NCBI RefSeq assembly: GCF_036322705.1
Contig: NZ_AP027270.1
Span: 1,737,501-1,801,500 of the forward strand
Direction of reading: 5' to 3'
Origin: Maricaulis maris
GTDB lineage: Bacteria; Pseudomonadota; Alphaproteobacteria; Caulobacterales; Maricaulaceae
DNA: 64,000 bases
The stretch's first letter is position 1, and the number at the start of each line of letters is the position of its first letter. Both the position numbers and the translations under genes were made by a program. Of the stretch, positions 1-9,217 are shown in pieces. The notes under the pieces are model-generated. The model was given only the letters and a program-made list of their open reading frames with translations, did no database searches and had not been told where the DNA came from.

Positions 1-2
1 CG

Positions 3-140
3 GCCCCGGCCGAGGGGCTGGCCTGGGCCCTCTCCCAAAGCTGGACTGACAGCGTGGTCTGCCTGACGACACGCCCCGCTCACCTTTGCGCCAACGCAGC
101 GCTGGTTGACGCTCTTGAACAGCGCCCGGCGACGTCCTAG
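3..140 (+). CDS. C-terminal end of an unidentified protein (5' truncated by window)
   Basis: An open frame enters from the left edge and ends at a TAG at 138-140, giving about 45 residues that end in LEQRPATS. It lies in the same direction as the glutaredoxin gene 32 bases downstream and could share a transcript with it. In many alphaproteobacteria bolA precedes grxD, but these residues do not look like the end of BolA. I do not recognise the family; too little of the protein is present. Confidence 0.45.
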   Translation, partial: APAEGLAWALSQSWTDSVVCLTTRPAHLCANAALVDALEQRPATS

Positions 141-172
141 CTACATGCCATTGTCAATCGAGGAGAACCGCC

Positions 173-505
173 ATGTCCGCGACCGCTCACGACACCATCA
201 AGTCGACCATCGAGAGTCATGACGTCGTGCTCTTCATGAAGGGTACGCCGGTCTTTCCGCAATGCGGCTTCTCCTCGGTCGTGGCCCGCGTTCTGGATCA
301 CCTCCAGGTCGACTTCCAGAGCGTCAACGTGCTCGAGGATGACGGCGTCCGCCAGGGCATCAAGGAGTTCTCGAACTGGCCGACCATTCCCCAGCTTTAT
401 GTGAAGGGTGAGTTTGTCGGCGGATGCGACATCATCAAGGAAATGTTCGAGACCGGTGAGCTGCAGGCCTATTTCAAGGAGAAGGGCGTGGTCAACGCCG
501 CCTGA
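173..505 (+). CDS. grxD: Grx4-type monothiol glutaredoxin
   Basis: A 110-residue protein with the monothiol active site CGFS at residues 31-34, followed by the glutathione-binding TIP motif (70-72) and GGCD (82-85). CGFS glutaredoxins bind a glutathione-ligated [2Fe-2S] cluster as a homodimer or with BolA and pass clusters to cytosolic Fe-S proteins. The whole usual length of the family is present. A GAGGAG ribosome site (161-166) sits 6 bases before the ATG and fixes the start. The 3' end is followed by a convergent lipoprotein gene. Confidence 0.95.
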   Translation: MSATAHDTIKSTIESHDVVLFMKGTPVFPQCGFSSVVARVLDHLQVDFQSVNVLEDDGVRQGIKEFSNWPTIPQLYVKGEFVGGCDIIKEMFETGELQAYFKEKGVVNAA

Positions 506-580
506 TCCATGGCCTGGGCCGAGCACCCGCCCCCACTCTGTCGAAGGTAAACCGGGCGGGCCGAGCGGCACGACCGCAGA

Positions 581-1108
581 TTATCGGCGTGACGCCACAT
601 AGCTGCGGTTTTCGTTCCAGTCCCAGGGCCGCTCGGTGTCAATCGGGTTGAGGACGATCACCTCGCCGCCGATCGGCACACCCAGCTCTTCAAAACCGAA
701 GCCGAGCTGGATTCCCCACGGCGTGGCGACATCACAGCGGTCCTCGACCTGGCGTGTCAGGCGGACCGTGTAGATGTCGTCATAATACTGCTCGACATTG
801 ACGAGGAAGTCCGCGCGCGACGTACAGCCATTGGTGTCAGCATGGACAATCAGGATGTCGTCCTCGATCACCCGCCAGTAGATCATCGCCTCCAGCGACG
901 GATCGACGGTCGGCGCCTGACGGTCCGTCCCCGGTATGCGCATGTCCGAGATGTTGATGGTCGGCAGGGACGGCATGGCGGGCATGGGCGGCAGGCTGGG
1001 CAGGAGACTGCGCCTCGCCTCGACTTGCGGGTCCCCGCTCGTTGCACATGCCGAAAGAAAAACAGCCAGCCCCAAACCAGCCACTACGCCCCGCCAACGC
1101 CCTGTCAT
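581..1108 (-). CDS. putative lipoprotein of unknown function
   Basis: About 175 residues from the chosen ATG at 1108, which places a lipoprotein signal peptide at the very N-terminus: basic MTGRWRG, a hydrophobic stretch, then the lipobox LSAC. A longer frame exists upstream, but it would bury the signal peptide. The segment after the acylated Cys is rich in Pro, Met and Leu (SLPPMPAMPSLP), probably a flexible linker from the membrane. The remaining ~100 residues contain two Cys (TNGCTSRADF and VEDRCDVA) that could form a periplasmic disulfide. I do not recognise a family; function unknown. Confidence 0.75.
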   Translation of the reverse strand: MTGRWRGVVAGLGLAVFLSACATSGDPQVEARRSLLPSLPPMPAMPSLPTINISDMRIPGTDRQAPTVDPSLEAMIYWRVIEDDILIVHADTNGCTSRADFLVNVEQYYDDIYTVRLTRQVEDRCDVATPWGIQLGFGFEELGVPIGGEVIVLNPIDTERPWDWNENRSYVASRR

Positions 1109-1312
1109 GCTTGCCCCCAAGACAGCCCTCAACCACACACAACGACCCTGATCTTTGCCCCACAGGATCGGCTTCAGCGTCATGAAAACAGGAATTAGGG
1201 TCTGATCAACCAAAGACTCGTGTGTGGGGAAATATGACGGGGAGATGCTCCAGAATGCAGCACGGGCCCGGCACGCTGCATCGCAGCAGAGCGGTCCGCA
1301 TCGCCCGCCATG

Positions 1313-1344
1313 AAAAAAGGCCGCCCCGGTGTCCCGGAGCGGCC
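1313..1344 (-). terminator. Rho-independent terminator of rpsD
   Basis: Read on the minus strand, a GC-rich stem (GGCCGCTCCGGG / CCGGGGCGGCC, with one mismatch) and a 3-nt loop is followed directly by a run of six T. It lies 25 bases past the rpsD stop codon. Confidence 0.85.
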
Positions 1345-1368
1345 TGTTTCTGGTCGATTGTCGTCCCC

Positions 1369-1986
1369 TTACGAGGAGTAGAATTCGATAACCAGGTTCG
1401 GTTCCATCTGTACCGGATACGGCACTTCAGAGAATTCCGGCATGCGCGTGAAGGTGGCCTTCATCGCCTTGGCATCGAGATCGATGTAATCCGGCAGGTC
1501 ACGCTCCGGGCTGTCCAGGGCTTCCAGGACCAGGGCCATCGAACGCGAACGCTCGCGGACTTCGATCACGTCACCCGGCTTGCAGCGGTAGGACGCGATG
1601 TTGACCTTGATGCCATTGACCTTCACGTGGCCGTGATTGACGAACTGGCGGGCGGCGAACACGGTCGGCACGAACTTGCAGCGGTAGACGATGGCGTCCA
1701 GGCGGCTTTCCAGCAGACCGATCAGCAGCTCGGCGGTGTTACCCTTACGGCGAGAGGCTTCGTCATAGGTACGACGGAACTGCTTCTCGGTGATGTTGCC
1801 GTAATAGCCCTTCAGCTTCTGCTTCGCCATGAGCTGAAGACCGAAATCGGACATCTTGGTCTTGCGGCGCTGACCATGCTGGCCGGGGCCATAGGAGCGC
1901 GAGTTGACCGGAGACTTCGGACGGCCCCAAAGGTTTTCACCCATGCGGCGATCAATTTTGTATTTCTGCGAATGACGCTTCGACAT
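1369..1986 (-). CDS. rpsD: 30S ribosomal protein S4
   Basis: A 205-residue S4 protein, one of the first proteins to bind 16S rRNA during assembly of the small subunit. The N-terminus ([21 protein letters not shown]) and the RNA-binding S4 domain around residues 95-160 ([12 protein letters not shown]...[15 protein letters not shown]) are both typical, as is the length. The alphaproteobacterial form lacks the N-terminal zinc-binding cysteines found in some phyla. It stands alone here rather than in the alpha operon of enterobacteria, with its own upstream region and a strong terminator. Confidence 0.98.
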   Translation of the reverse strand: MSKRHSQKYKIDRRMGENLWGRPKSPVNSRSYGPGQHGQRRKTKMSDFGLQLMAKQKLKGYYGNITEKQFRRTYDEASRRKGNTAELLIGLLESRLDAIVYRCKFVPTVFAARQFVNHGHVKVNGIKVNIASYRCKPGDVIEVRERSRSMALVLEALDSPERDLPDYIDLDAKAMKATFTRMPEFSEVPYPVQMEPNLVIEFYSS

Positions 1987-2110
1987 GTTCTCTCTATTCG
2001 ATGCGGCCCGGCGCGCCTTCCCTCAAAGGCGTGCGATCTAAACGGCGGTTCTCGCATCGTCCCGTTGGTGTTGAACGATCCGGGGTCATGCCCCGGCGAG
2101 GGAAGCGCGG

Positions 2111-2138
2111 GTTTTACCTGTGTGGACTGGGAAGTCAA
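2111..2138 (-). promoter_or_regulatory. candidate sigma70-type promoter for rpsD
   Basis: On the minus strand TTGACT (2138-2133) and TAAAAC (2116-2111) are separated by 16 bases, about 125 bases before the rpsD start. The surrounding gap 1987-2290 shows nothing else that I can support: no conserved open frame and no clear RNA structure. Confidence 0.35.
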
Positions 2139-2290
2139 TGGGGGCTGTCGGTGAACCAATCCCATTATCCAGGGATAGAGTTGCGCCACCGCTTCGATAA
2201 CGTTGCCAACTTCCGCTGCGCCTCGTCCAACTGCTCACATGCCTCTTCCCGCGCAATGCGCGAATGCCAATACAAAATTTGAGGAAAGAC

Positions 2291-3142
2291 CTAGCCGCGC
2301 GTCAACAGACTGCCAAGACGCTCATGGAAGCCGCGATTGCCCCATTCGGACGTGTAGGCGGTCGCCTTCGACTTGGCTTCGCCGACCGACACGCCCCAGA
2401 AGTCTGCAAGCGTGTTCGCGTCGTCAAAATCCAGCCCGGTGTCGACCCAGTTGCACGCCACGCTCCGGCTGGTCGAGGCGATATCGGCATCGACGAGATC
2501 GGTCAGGCCATTGGCGATCTTGCTGCCGATGATCGCCTTGGCGGCCCCGACATCGGTGCCCCAGACATGCGCCACCTTGAGCGCGTCGCAATAGCCGTAA
2601 TCGCTGGTGAAGAAGAGCTGCAAATGGGCGTCATTGGTCTGTGTGACCTGGCTGTCGGCCCGCGCGATCACCGCGCCCATGGATTCCATGAAGCGGCGAT
2701 GGCCAACACTTGAGGCCATCGAGCTGGCCGTCGCCTTGGCCTGGTCGGGCGAACCGCCCCAGAAGGCCGCCAGCGCCTCGGCGTGATGGTAGTCCAGACC
2801 CAGATCGGCCCAGTCGCAGCTGACCGATTGCGCCGTGGAGGCGATATCGGTGTCGAGGAGATCAGTAATCCCGTTGGCAATCTTGCTGCCGATGACCGCC
2901 TTGGCGCTGAACACGTCGGTCCGCCAGACATGTGCCACCTTCTTGGCGTCGCAATAGCCGTATGCGCTGCTGAAGAAGAGATCGAGATGGCGCTGCGTGT
3001 CATCGAGGCCGAGGCCGGTCCCGGCCGACATCGCGGCAGTGATAACCGTCAGCTCGGATGTCGCCAGCGGCGCTTCAGCGAAACCGGGCGCACCGGTCAG
3101 TGATACGAGCGCAAAGGCGCCCATGACGGAAAGCTTGGACAT
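2291..3142 (-). CDS. secreted protein with two tandem copies of an unrecognised ~110-residue domain
   Basis: 283 residues with a signal peptide (MSKLSVMGAFALVSLTGAPGFAEA, cleavage near residue 22-24). The rest is an internal duplication: residues ~48-158 and ~169-279 align with an offset of 121. Each copy carries YGYCDA, KVAHVW, a GSKIANG segment, and a second Cys in SVxCxW, so Cys64/Cys109 pair by position with Cys185/Cys230 and probably form one disulfide per domain. I do not recognise the domain. The gene is monocistronic, between rpsD and a divergent amidoligase. Export to the periplasm or outside is likely; activity is unknown. Confidence 0.8.
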   Translation of the reverse strand: MSKLSVMGAFALVSLTGAPGFAEAPLATSELTVITAAMSAGTGLGLDDTQRHLDLFFSSAYGYCDAKKVAHVWRTDVFSAKAVIGSKIANGITDLLDTDIASTAQSVSCDWADLGLDYHHAEALAAFWGGSPDQAKATASSMASSVGHRRFMESMGAVIARADSQVTQTNDAHLQLFFTSDYGYCDALKVAHVWGTDVGAAKAIIGSKIANGLTDLVDADIASTSRSVACNWVDTGLDFDDANTLADFWGVSVGEAKSKATAYTSEWGNRGFHERLGSLLTRG

Positions 3143-3338
3143 TTCATCCCCCCGGAAAAGACAGATACAGGCTTAATCGGTACCGAGCCCGGCCGCAATG
3201 ACCCAGACGGGTGAGCCTGAGCGGCGCCGGACAAAAAGCCTGCTACCGCGCACCGGCGAACTCTGCCAGCCTGTGTCGGACACCTTGCGTTCGATGAGCG
3301 CCCCGAAGTCCGGTCCGAAGACAGGAACAGATCGAAAG

Positions 3339-4430
3339 ATGACCGCCACGCCCTGCCCCCGGCCCTGGAAAAAAGGGTTCGAGATCGAGCTGCTCGCCCC
3401 GCCGGGTCGCAGCCGCAAGGATCTCGCCGACACCATCGCGGCGCGAATCGGCGGCACGGTCCGCGTTTGTTTCTACCCGCAGTCCGAGCCGAGCCTGGTG
3501 CCCGACCTGCCGGTTTTCGAGACGCTCGTCCTCGGCTTCGAAATTCTCGATCCGGCCGGCGAGCGCGTGGCCCTGTGCGTTGACGACCTCACCCTTCGCG
3601 CCGACCTCAATCGAAACGCGCCCGCCCGGCCCGGCTGGTACCGCGTCTTGAGCGATGATGCCCGCCTGCTGGCACTGGTGGAACGTCATTGCGATCCGCA
3701 GGCGCCGCTGGAGCAGGTCCTGCAGCCGCTCGCCGACCTGTTCGGCACGCGCGTCGAGCTCACTGAGGGCGGGATGAGCAAGGCGGTCGACCATCTGGCG
3801 CGCTCCATTGCCATGCTCGCGCCGATCCCCGGCGAACGAGAACGGCCCTGCGAGCTGATCACCGCGCCCTTCGCGGATGATCCCGGTCCGGCGCTCGCCG
3901 CCCTGCTCGCCGATGCCCGGGCGCTGGGCTTTACCGTACCGGTCGAAGCCGCCGTCCACGTGCATTACGACGCCGCACCGCTGCGCTCGGCCCGCACCCT
4001 GTCCCGCCTCGTCACCTTTCTGGCCCGCCATGGCAGCCAGCTGCGAAACCTCGTCGGCACAAATCCGCACTGCGTCCGGCTTGGACCTGTTGCCGACACC
4101 CTCGTCGATCTGGTTGGCTCCGAGGCTTTCCTGGCCGCCGACTGGGATGACGCCCGCGCCATGCTGATCGCGGCCAAACCAACCAAATATGCCGACTTCA
4201 ACCTCCTCAACCTCGCCCATGAACTTCCGGGCAAGACGACCTTCGAAGCCCGGATCTTTCCCGGCTCGATGGCGGTCGAGGACATCCTGCGCAATGCGAG
4301 GCTGATGGAAGCGGTACTGGTCTGGGCGGTCGGCGATGACTGCCTGCCGGATGATGCGGATCTGATGGCGTCACTGGCGCTTTCCCCCGCGGACCGCACT
4401 GTCTGGGCCTCCCGCACTGTCCAGGCCTGA
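3339..4430 (+). CDS. putative amidoligase (Amidoligase_2-like)
   Basis: About 363 residues from ATG 3339, chosen because the family signature GFEIE then lies at residues 13-17, close to the N-terminus as in relatives; upstream ATGs at 3198 and 3294 extend the frame by low-complexity sequence and have no ribosome site. A second signature, KYADFNLLNL...FEARIFPGS, lies in the C-terminal third. The family has a glutamine-synthetase/amidoligase fold and is predicted to form ATP-dependent amide bonds on peptides or small metabolites. The next gene on the same strand is a secreted serine hydrolase. Substrate unknown; the family call rests on motifs seen by eye. Confidence 0.7.
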   Translation: MTATPCPRPWKKGFEIELLAPPGRSRKDLADTIAARIGGTVRVCFYPQSEPSLVPDLPVFETLVLGFEILDPAGERVALCVDDLTLRADLNRNAPARPGWYRVLSDDARLLALVERHCDPQAPLEQVLQPLADLFGTRVELTEGGMSKAVDHLARSIAMLAPIPGERERPCELITAPFADDPGPALAALLADARALGFTVPVEAAVHVHYDAAPLRSARTLSRLVTFLARHGSQLRNLVGTNPHCVRLGPVADTLVDLVGSEAFLAADWDDARAMLIAAKPTKYADFNLLNLAHELPGKTTFEARIFPGSMAVEDILRNARLMEAVLVWAVGDDCLPDDADLMASLALSPADRTVWASRTVQA

Positions 4431-4551
4431 GGGGGTGTCCCGGTCCTGCCTACCGGCGCCTTGATTCCGCTCGGCCGCGCCGGGTTGCCCGGAGCGACAA
4501 ACGACCCGATCGGGGCTTGCTTCACCGGATGGGCCTCCCTAACTGAGCGGC

Positions 4552-5661
4552 ATGCAACAGCTTGTTTCCGGCCTCCTCGCCGCGCTCATTTCCACCGCCG
4601 CCCTCGCGCAATCGGACACCGAGTCGATATTGCGCGCCCGGATCGATGCCGCGATGAACGAGGCGCTCGCCCCCGGCCTCTCCGCAAGCATTCTGCTGCC
4701 CGATGGTACACGCATCGACCATCAGGCCGGTCAGGCCGATCGGCAGCGCAATACGCCGGTTGATCCGGACACCCGCTTTCTGTCCGGAAGTATTGGCAAG
4801 ACGATCACGGCGATTGTCGCCGTCCAGCTGGCCGAGGAAGGTGTGCTGGATCTCGATGCGCCTGTTGAACCCTGGCTGTCCGGCCACGACTGGTGGCCCG
4901 CGCTGGCCAATCATGAGGGGATGACCATGCGTCACCTGCTCAATCATTCGGCGGGCGTACCGGACTATCTGGAAGATATCGACTTTTTCCTGGCCAACCT
5001 GACACGCGGTCGTCGCGGCTTCACGCCGGACGACACGATCGGCTTTGTCGCCGGCGACCAGGCTGAAGGCCCGCTGGGCCGCCATTTCTCCTATTCCGAT
5101 ACCGATTACATTCTGGTCGGTCTGATCATCGAAGCCGCGACCGGGGAAAGTTTCTACGAGCAGGCCCGGCGCCGCGTCATTTCACCGCTCGGCCTGTCGC
5201 GAACAGAACCCTTGCAGGGACGAGACTTTGCCCACCTCGCAAATGGCTATCGACGCAGCCTGCTCGGCCTCACACCGACGGCCCGCAACGGGCGTCTGCG
5301 GCGAAATCTCGACCATGAATGGACCGCCGGAGGCTGGGTGACCGCACCGCAGGACCTGGTCAGCCTCTACCGGGCGCTCGGTACGGGCGGCCTGTTTGAG
5401 GCAGAGGGGCAGACCATGCGCACAGACTACAATGCCTTCGAACCGGGTGGCGCCGCCGGTTACGGGCTGGGTATCTATGTACGGGTCACCGGCGATGAAC
5501 AGTACCGGATATCCCACGGCGGTGATTTCGGCGGCTACCGGTCCGCTGTCCTCTATGACAGCGCCACGGGGCTCACCGTTGCAACCCAGGCGAATGCCAA
5601 GGCGTTCGAGGCACCCGACTTCAACTTTGCCCTCTGGCAGTCGGTGGCGCAGACGCAGTAA
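4552..5661 (+). CDS. secreted serine hydrolase, beta-lactamase/D-Ala-D-Ala carboxypeptidase family
   Basis: 369 residues with a cleavable signal peptide ending ALAQ at residue 20. The class C beta-lactamase fold motifs are in order: nucleophile SIGK (Ser80, Lys83), YSD in place of YxN (181-183), and HGG near residue 320. Members act as esterases, peptidases or low-specificity D-amino-acid hydrolases; few are real beta-lactamases, and the YSD variant is common in those other members. It follows the amidoligase gene by 121 bases on the same strand, so the pair may be functionally linked, but no overlap proves an operon. Confidence 0.85.
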   Translation: MQQLVSGLLAALISTAALAQSDTESILRARIDAAMNEALAPGLSASILLPDGTRIDHQAGQADRQRNTPVDPDTRFLSGSIGKTITAIVAVQLAEEGVLDLDAPVEPWLSGHDWWPALANHEGMTMRHLLNHSAGVPDYLEDIDFFLANLTRGRRGFTPDDTIGFVAGDQAEGPLGRHFSYSDTDYILVGLIIEAATGESFYEQARRRVISPLGLSRTEPLQGRDFAHLANGYRRSLLGLTPTARNGRLRRNLDHEWTAGGWVTAPQDLVSLYRALGTGGLFEAEGQTMRTDYNAFEPGGAAGYGLGIYVRVTGDEQYRISHGGDFGGYRSAVLYDSATGLTVATQANAKAFEAPDFNFALWQSVAQTQ

Positions 5662-5678
5662 CGGGACACCCGTCCCGT
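5661..5678. terminator. hairpin between convergent genes
   Basis: A perfect 7-bp stem ACGGGAC / GTCCCGT with a 4-base loop lies exactly between the convergent serine hydrolase and trmJ stop codons. There is no T run on either side, so it may slow or protect transcripts rather than be a classic intrinsic terminator. Confidence 0.4.
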
Positions 5679-5687
5679 CGGGACACG

Positions 5688-6437
5688 CTAGTCCTCCCGC
5701 ACGATCCGCGCCTTGCCGCGGCCCAGCGCCAGCGCCTTTACGGCGCCGCGGAAGGTGCGGACTTCCTGTTCGGTCCAGCGGCCGCGGATGAAGGCATTGC
5801 GCAGGTTCTGGACCATCAGCGGCGTCTTGGACGGCGGATGGAAGAAGCCGGCGCGGTCGAGTTCGTATTCGAAATGCTCGAACATGCGCTCCAGATCCTC
5901 GCGTTTGGCGACATCGCTGACCGGCTCGAATTCAGCCGGGGCGCCCTCGCCTGCCGTCCATTCATAGGCGAGCACGGCGACAGCCTGGGCGAGATTGAGC
6001 GAGGAGAAGGAGCGGTCGACCGGCAGGGTAATGATGACGTCGGCCATGTTGACCGCCTCATTGGGCAGGCCGGACTTCTCGCCGCCGAACATCACCGCGA
6101 TCCTCTCACCCGACGCAATGGCAGCCTTCATGTCGCTGACCGCCTCGCGCGCCGTCATCACCGGCTTCTCCATGCCGCGCGGCCGGGCGGTCGTCGCGTA
6201 GAGCCGAGTATGATCATGAATGGCGTCGCCCAGCCGGTACTCGACGCGGGCATTGCCCAGCACGGGCGAGCCGGCCGACATGGTCACCGCCTTGTCATTG
6301 GGCCAACCGTCACGCGGGTCGACAACGATCAGCTCGGGCAGTCCGAAATTCCCCATGACACGCGCCGCGGCCCCAATATTCTCGCCGAGCTGGGGCGTGT
6401 GGAGTATGAATGCCGGCGTAGCGGAAATCTTGGGCAT
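5688..6437 (-). CDS. trmJ: tRNA (cytidine/uridine-2'-O-)-methyltransferase TrmJ-type
   Basis: 249 residues of the SPOUT/TrmH superfamily. Motif 1 (LHTPQLGENIGAAARVMGNFGL, starting near residue 12), motif 2 (AVMFGGEKSGLPNEA) and motif 3 (SFSSLNLAQAV) are all present; these build the trefoil-knot SAM site. The LGENIGAAAR form and the C-terminal helical extension are typical of TrmJ, which methylates the 2'-O of nucleotide 32 in tRNA anticodon loops. Divergent from icd across a 109-base gap. Confidence 0.88.
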   Translation of the reverse strand: MPKISATPAFILHTPQLGENIGAAARVMGNFGLPELIVVDPRDGWPNDKAVTMSAGSPVLGNARVEYRLGDAIHDHTRLYATTARPRGMEKPVMTAREAVSDMKAAIASGERIAVMFGGEKSGLPNEAVNMADVIITLPVDRSFSSLNLAQAVAVLAYEWTAGEGAPAEFEPVSDVAKREDLERMFEHFEYELDRAGFFHPPSKTPLMVQNLRNAFIRGRWTEQEVRTFRGAVKALALGRGKARIVRED

Positions 6438-6546
6438 GGAACGGGGCCTTCACCTTGGCGCGCACCGATGCTAGAGAGCGCGCGAATTGTCTATCCGCGC
6501 TGTCCTAGCGCGTCTTCAGTCCGTCCGAAAAGAAAGCAGAACACCC

Positions 6547-7770
6547 ATGGCGAAGATCAAAGTCGATACCCCGGTCGTCGAGCTCGACGGCGACGAGATG
6601 ACCCGCATCATCTGGCAGCTGATCAAGGACAAGCTGATCCTGCCCTATCTCGACATTGATCTGAAGTATTATGACCTCTCGGTCACCAAGCGTGACGAGA
6701 CGGACGACCAGATCACGATCGATGCTGCCGAAGCGATCAAGCATTACGGCGTCGGCGTGAAATGCGCCACCATCACCCCGGACGAAGCCCGCGTCGAAGA
6801 GTTCGGTCTCAAGAAGATGTGGCGCTCGCCGAACGGCACGATTCGCAACATCCTCGGCGGCGTTGTCTTCCGTGAGCCGATCGTGATCTCGAACGTGCCG
6901 CGTCTGGTGCCGGGTTGGCAAAAGCCGATGGTCATCGGCCGTCACGCCTTTGGCGACCAGTATCGCGCCACCGATTTCCTGGTCCCGGGACCGGGCAAGC
7001 TGACCATGACCTTCGAGCCGTCTGACGGCAGCGATCCGGTGACCCGCGAAGTCTTCGACTTCCCGTCCGCCGGCGTCGCCATGGGCATGTACAATCTCGA
7101 CGATTCGATCCGCGACTTCGCCCGCGCCTCGCTGAACTATGGCCTGCAGCGCGGCTGGCCGGTCTACCTGTCGACCAAGAACACGATCCTGAAAGCCTAT
7201 GACGGCCGCTTCAAGGACCTGTTCGAGGAAATCTACCAGGCCGAGTTCAAGGACGCCTTCCAGTCCAAGGGCATCTCCTACGAGCACCGCCTGATCGACG
7301 ACATGGTCGCCGCGGCCATGAAGTGGTCCGGTGGCTTCGTCTGGGCCTGCAAGAACTATGACGGCGACGTGCAGTCCGACACCGTGGCCCAGGGCTTCGG
7401 ATCGCTCGGCCTGATGACGTCGGTGCTGATGAGCCCCGATGGCAAGACGGTGGAAGCGGAAGCCGCCCACGGCACGGTCACCCGTCACTACCGCCAGCAT
7501 CAGCGCGGTGAGCAGACCTCGACCAACTCCATCGCCTCGATCTTCGCCTGGACGCAGGGCCTTAGCCATCGCGGCCGCATGGACGGCAATGAGGACGTGA
7601 TGAAGTTTGCGGCCACGCTGGAAGACACCATCATCAAGACGGTGGAAGCCGGCTTCATGACCAAGGACCTCGCCCTGCTGGTCGGCGAAAGCCAGGGCTG
7701 GCTGTCGACCGAAGGCTTCCTCGACAAGGTCGATGAGCGCTTCAAGGTCGCGATGGCGAACTGGAAATAA
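6547..7770 (+). CDS. icd: NADP-dependent isocitrate dehydrogenase
   Basis: 407 residues from ATG 6547 ([20 protein letters not shown]), the eukaryote-like/alphaproteobacterial dimeric class II NADP-IDH. It oxidatively decarboxylates isocitrate to 2-oxoglutarate in the TCA cycle and supplies NADPH. Visible motifs include the DGDEMTR N-terminus, the KSSGGF-type segment as [20 protein letters not shown], and [12 protein letters not shown]. The frame is open a further 60 bases upstream but lacks homology. A strong terminator follows. Confidence 0.97.
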   Translation: MAKIKVDTPVVELDGDEMTRIIWQLIKDKLILPYLDIDLKYYDLSVTKRDETDDQITIDAAEAIKHYGVGVKCATITPDEARVEEFGLKKMWRSPNGTIRNILGGVVFREPIVISNVPRLVPGWQKPMVIGRHAFGDQYRATDFLVPGPGKLTMTFEPSDGSDPVTREVFDFPSAGVAMGMYNLDDSIRDFARASLNYGLQRGWPVYLSTKNTILKAYDGRFKDLFEEIYQAEFKDAFQSKGISYEHRLIDDMVAAAMKWSGGFVWACKNYDGDVQSDTVAQGFGSLGLMTSVLMSPDGKTVEAEAAHGTVTRHYRQHQRGEQTSTNSIASIFAWTQGLSHRGRMDGNEDVMKFAATLEDTIIKTVEAGFMTKDLALLVGESQGWLSTEGFLDKVDERFKVAMANWK

Positions 7771-7796
7771 GCGCCACCATCACGGCGACAATGACA

Positions 7797-7826
7797 GGGG
7801 CGGCTCCGACGGGGCCGCCCTTTTTC
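7797..7826 (+). terminator. Rho-independent terminator of icd
   Basis: The stem GGGCGGC / GCCGCCC (7798-7804 with 7814-7820) is followed by TTTTTCTT, 30 bases past the icd stop codon. Confidence 0.85.
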
Positions 7827-7880
7827 TTGCGTGTGAGGGTCAGGTCAGTGATGTGCGGATAGCGCCCGGCGCGCACCCCG

Positions 7881-8011
7881 CCATAAATCCCTTGCCGGGA
7901 GAAAGCCGTATCCGGTTCTTGAGCTCAAGGGGCCTGCCCGCGAAGCGGCGGCTGCGCCGCCCTTGACCTCAAGAACCGGATACGGCCCGCTGGCTGACAA
8001 GGAATCTATGG
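7881..8011. repeat. dispersed long-hairpin repeat, copy 1 (complete)
   Basis: Left arm 7881-7930 and right arm 7961-8011 are inverted repeats of about 50 bp that start with CCATARAT and end in TCAAGG. The 30-base centre (7931-7960) holds a smaller GC-rich hairpin (GCGGC...GCCGC). The innermost 16 bp of the stem is nearly perfect (GTATCCGGTTCTTGAG). Weaker symmetry continues about 20 bp outward on both sides. The same element recurs at 33743-33872 (complete), 40524-40575 (one arm) and 60021-60053 (fragment). No coding frame in it is convincing. It fills most of the 350-base icd-GDPD gap. Confidence 0.85.
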
Positions 8012-8120
8012 ATCGCTGCGCGCGTGGCGCGGCAAAGTTCAATCGCCCCGATCCCGTCCAATTCGTGCCTTGCTACCGCCGCGAGACGCCCCCAACCTCT
8101 CCGGATCTGGGGGACACAGC

Positions 8121-9107
8121 ATGAAAAGACGCTATATCGCACTCAGCCTTCTCGGCGTCGCAGGGGCAGCGCTTTATCTCAACAACGCGTCCTGGCTAGC
8201 GACGCCGCACCGTGAGGCACCCTATTTGATCTCGCATCGCGGCGTACACCAGACGTTCGATCCGGTTGGCGTCGGACCGGATGACTGCACCGCCACCCTG
8301 ATCGATCCACCGCAGCACGGCTTCATCGAGAACACGCTGCCGTCCATGGAATCCGCCTTTGCGGCCGGGGCCAGTCGGGTCGAGATCGACATTCACCCGA
8401 CCACGGATGGCGAATTCGCCGTTTTTCACGACTGGACGCTGGACTGCCGGACCGATGGCACCGGCGTGGTGCGCCAGCACTCGATGGCGACCCTGCGGAC
8501 CCTGGACGCCGGTTATGGCTATACCGCTGATGGCGGCGAGACCTGGCCATTGCGTGGCACGGCGGTCGGCGCCATTCCGACGCTCGGCGAGGTGCTGGCC
8601 GCCTTCCCCGAGCGTGATTTCCTGATCAATATCAAGAGCAATGATGCCGATGAGGCGGACTGGCTGCTGCGCTATCTGGACGCGCGGGCGGTTGATACCG
8701 ATCGCCTGATTGTCGTGGCCGCGCCCCGATCGGACGCCCGCCTGGCCGAGTTGCGGCCAGAGCTGCGCCGAATGAGCCGGGCCCGGGTGCGCGCCTGCGG
8801 CCTGTCCTACCTGGCCTGGGGCTGGAGCGGGCATGTTCCGGAAGCCTGCCATGACACGGTGCTGGTCCTGCCGGCCAACTATGCCCGCCTCGCCTGGGGC
8901 TGGCCGACCCGGCTGGAGGCGCGCATGGCCTCCGTCGGCAGTGAGGTCTGGGTGATGGGCGATCTCGACCGGACCACGATGAACTCGACCGGTATCGACA
9001 CGGTGGACCAGCGCGACGCCCTGCCCAGCCGTTTCCGGGGCGGCATTATGACCAACCGGATCGAACGGATCGGGCCGACATCGCAGGGCCGGACGGACGC
9101 GGAATAG
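8121..9107 (+). CDS. glycerophosphodiester phosphodiesterase family protein
   Basis: 328 residues from ATG 8121, preceded by GGGGGA. It begins with a hydrophobic segment (residues 5-20), a signal anchor or signal peptide, so the enzyme should sit in or beyond the inner membrane. The GDPD catalytic set is present: His39-Arg40 in SHRG, ENT (70-72), Glu88 and Asp90 in VEIDIHPT, and His103 in FHDW. Such enzymes split glycerophosphodiesters to glycerol 3-phosphate and an alcohol. The insert between residues 42 and 68 is longer than in short cytosolic members. It stands alone behind repeat copy 1. Confidence 0.88.
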   Translation: MKRRYIALSLLGVAGAALYLNNASWLATPHREAPYLISHRGVHQTFDPVGVGPDDCTATLIDPPQHGFIENTLPSMESAFAAGASRVEIDIHPTTDGEFAVFHDWTLDCRTDGTGVVRQHSMATLRTLDAGYGYTADGGETWPLRGTAVGAIPTLGEVLAAFPERDFLINIKSNDADEADWLLRYLDARAVDTDRLIVVAAPRSDARLAELRPELRRMSRARVRACGLSYLAWGWSGHVPEACHDTVLVLPANYARLAWGWPTRLEARMASVGSEVWVMGDLDRTTMNSTGIDTVDQRDALPSRFRGGIMTNRIERIGPTSQGRTDAE

Positions 9108-9217
9108 CGCCCGGCAGAAAGAGGCGTCGCAAAACAACTTGAAACGCGGTTCAACAGGTCGATATTGATGCAGAGGGCACCGTCCACGCTGGCGCGGCCC
9201 CGGTCAAAGTGCGCATC

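Noticed and set aside
1222-2154. A 310-codon plus-strand frame over rpsD
   Set aside because: Antisense to rpsD; rpsD is conserved over its whole length.
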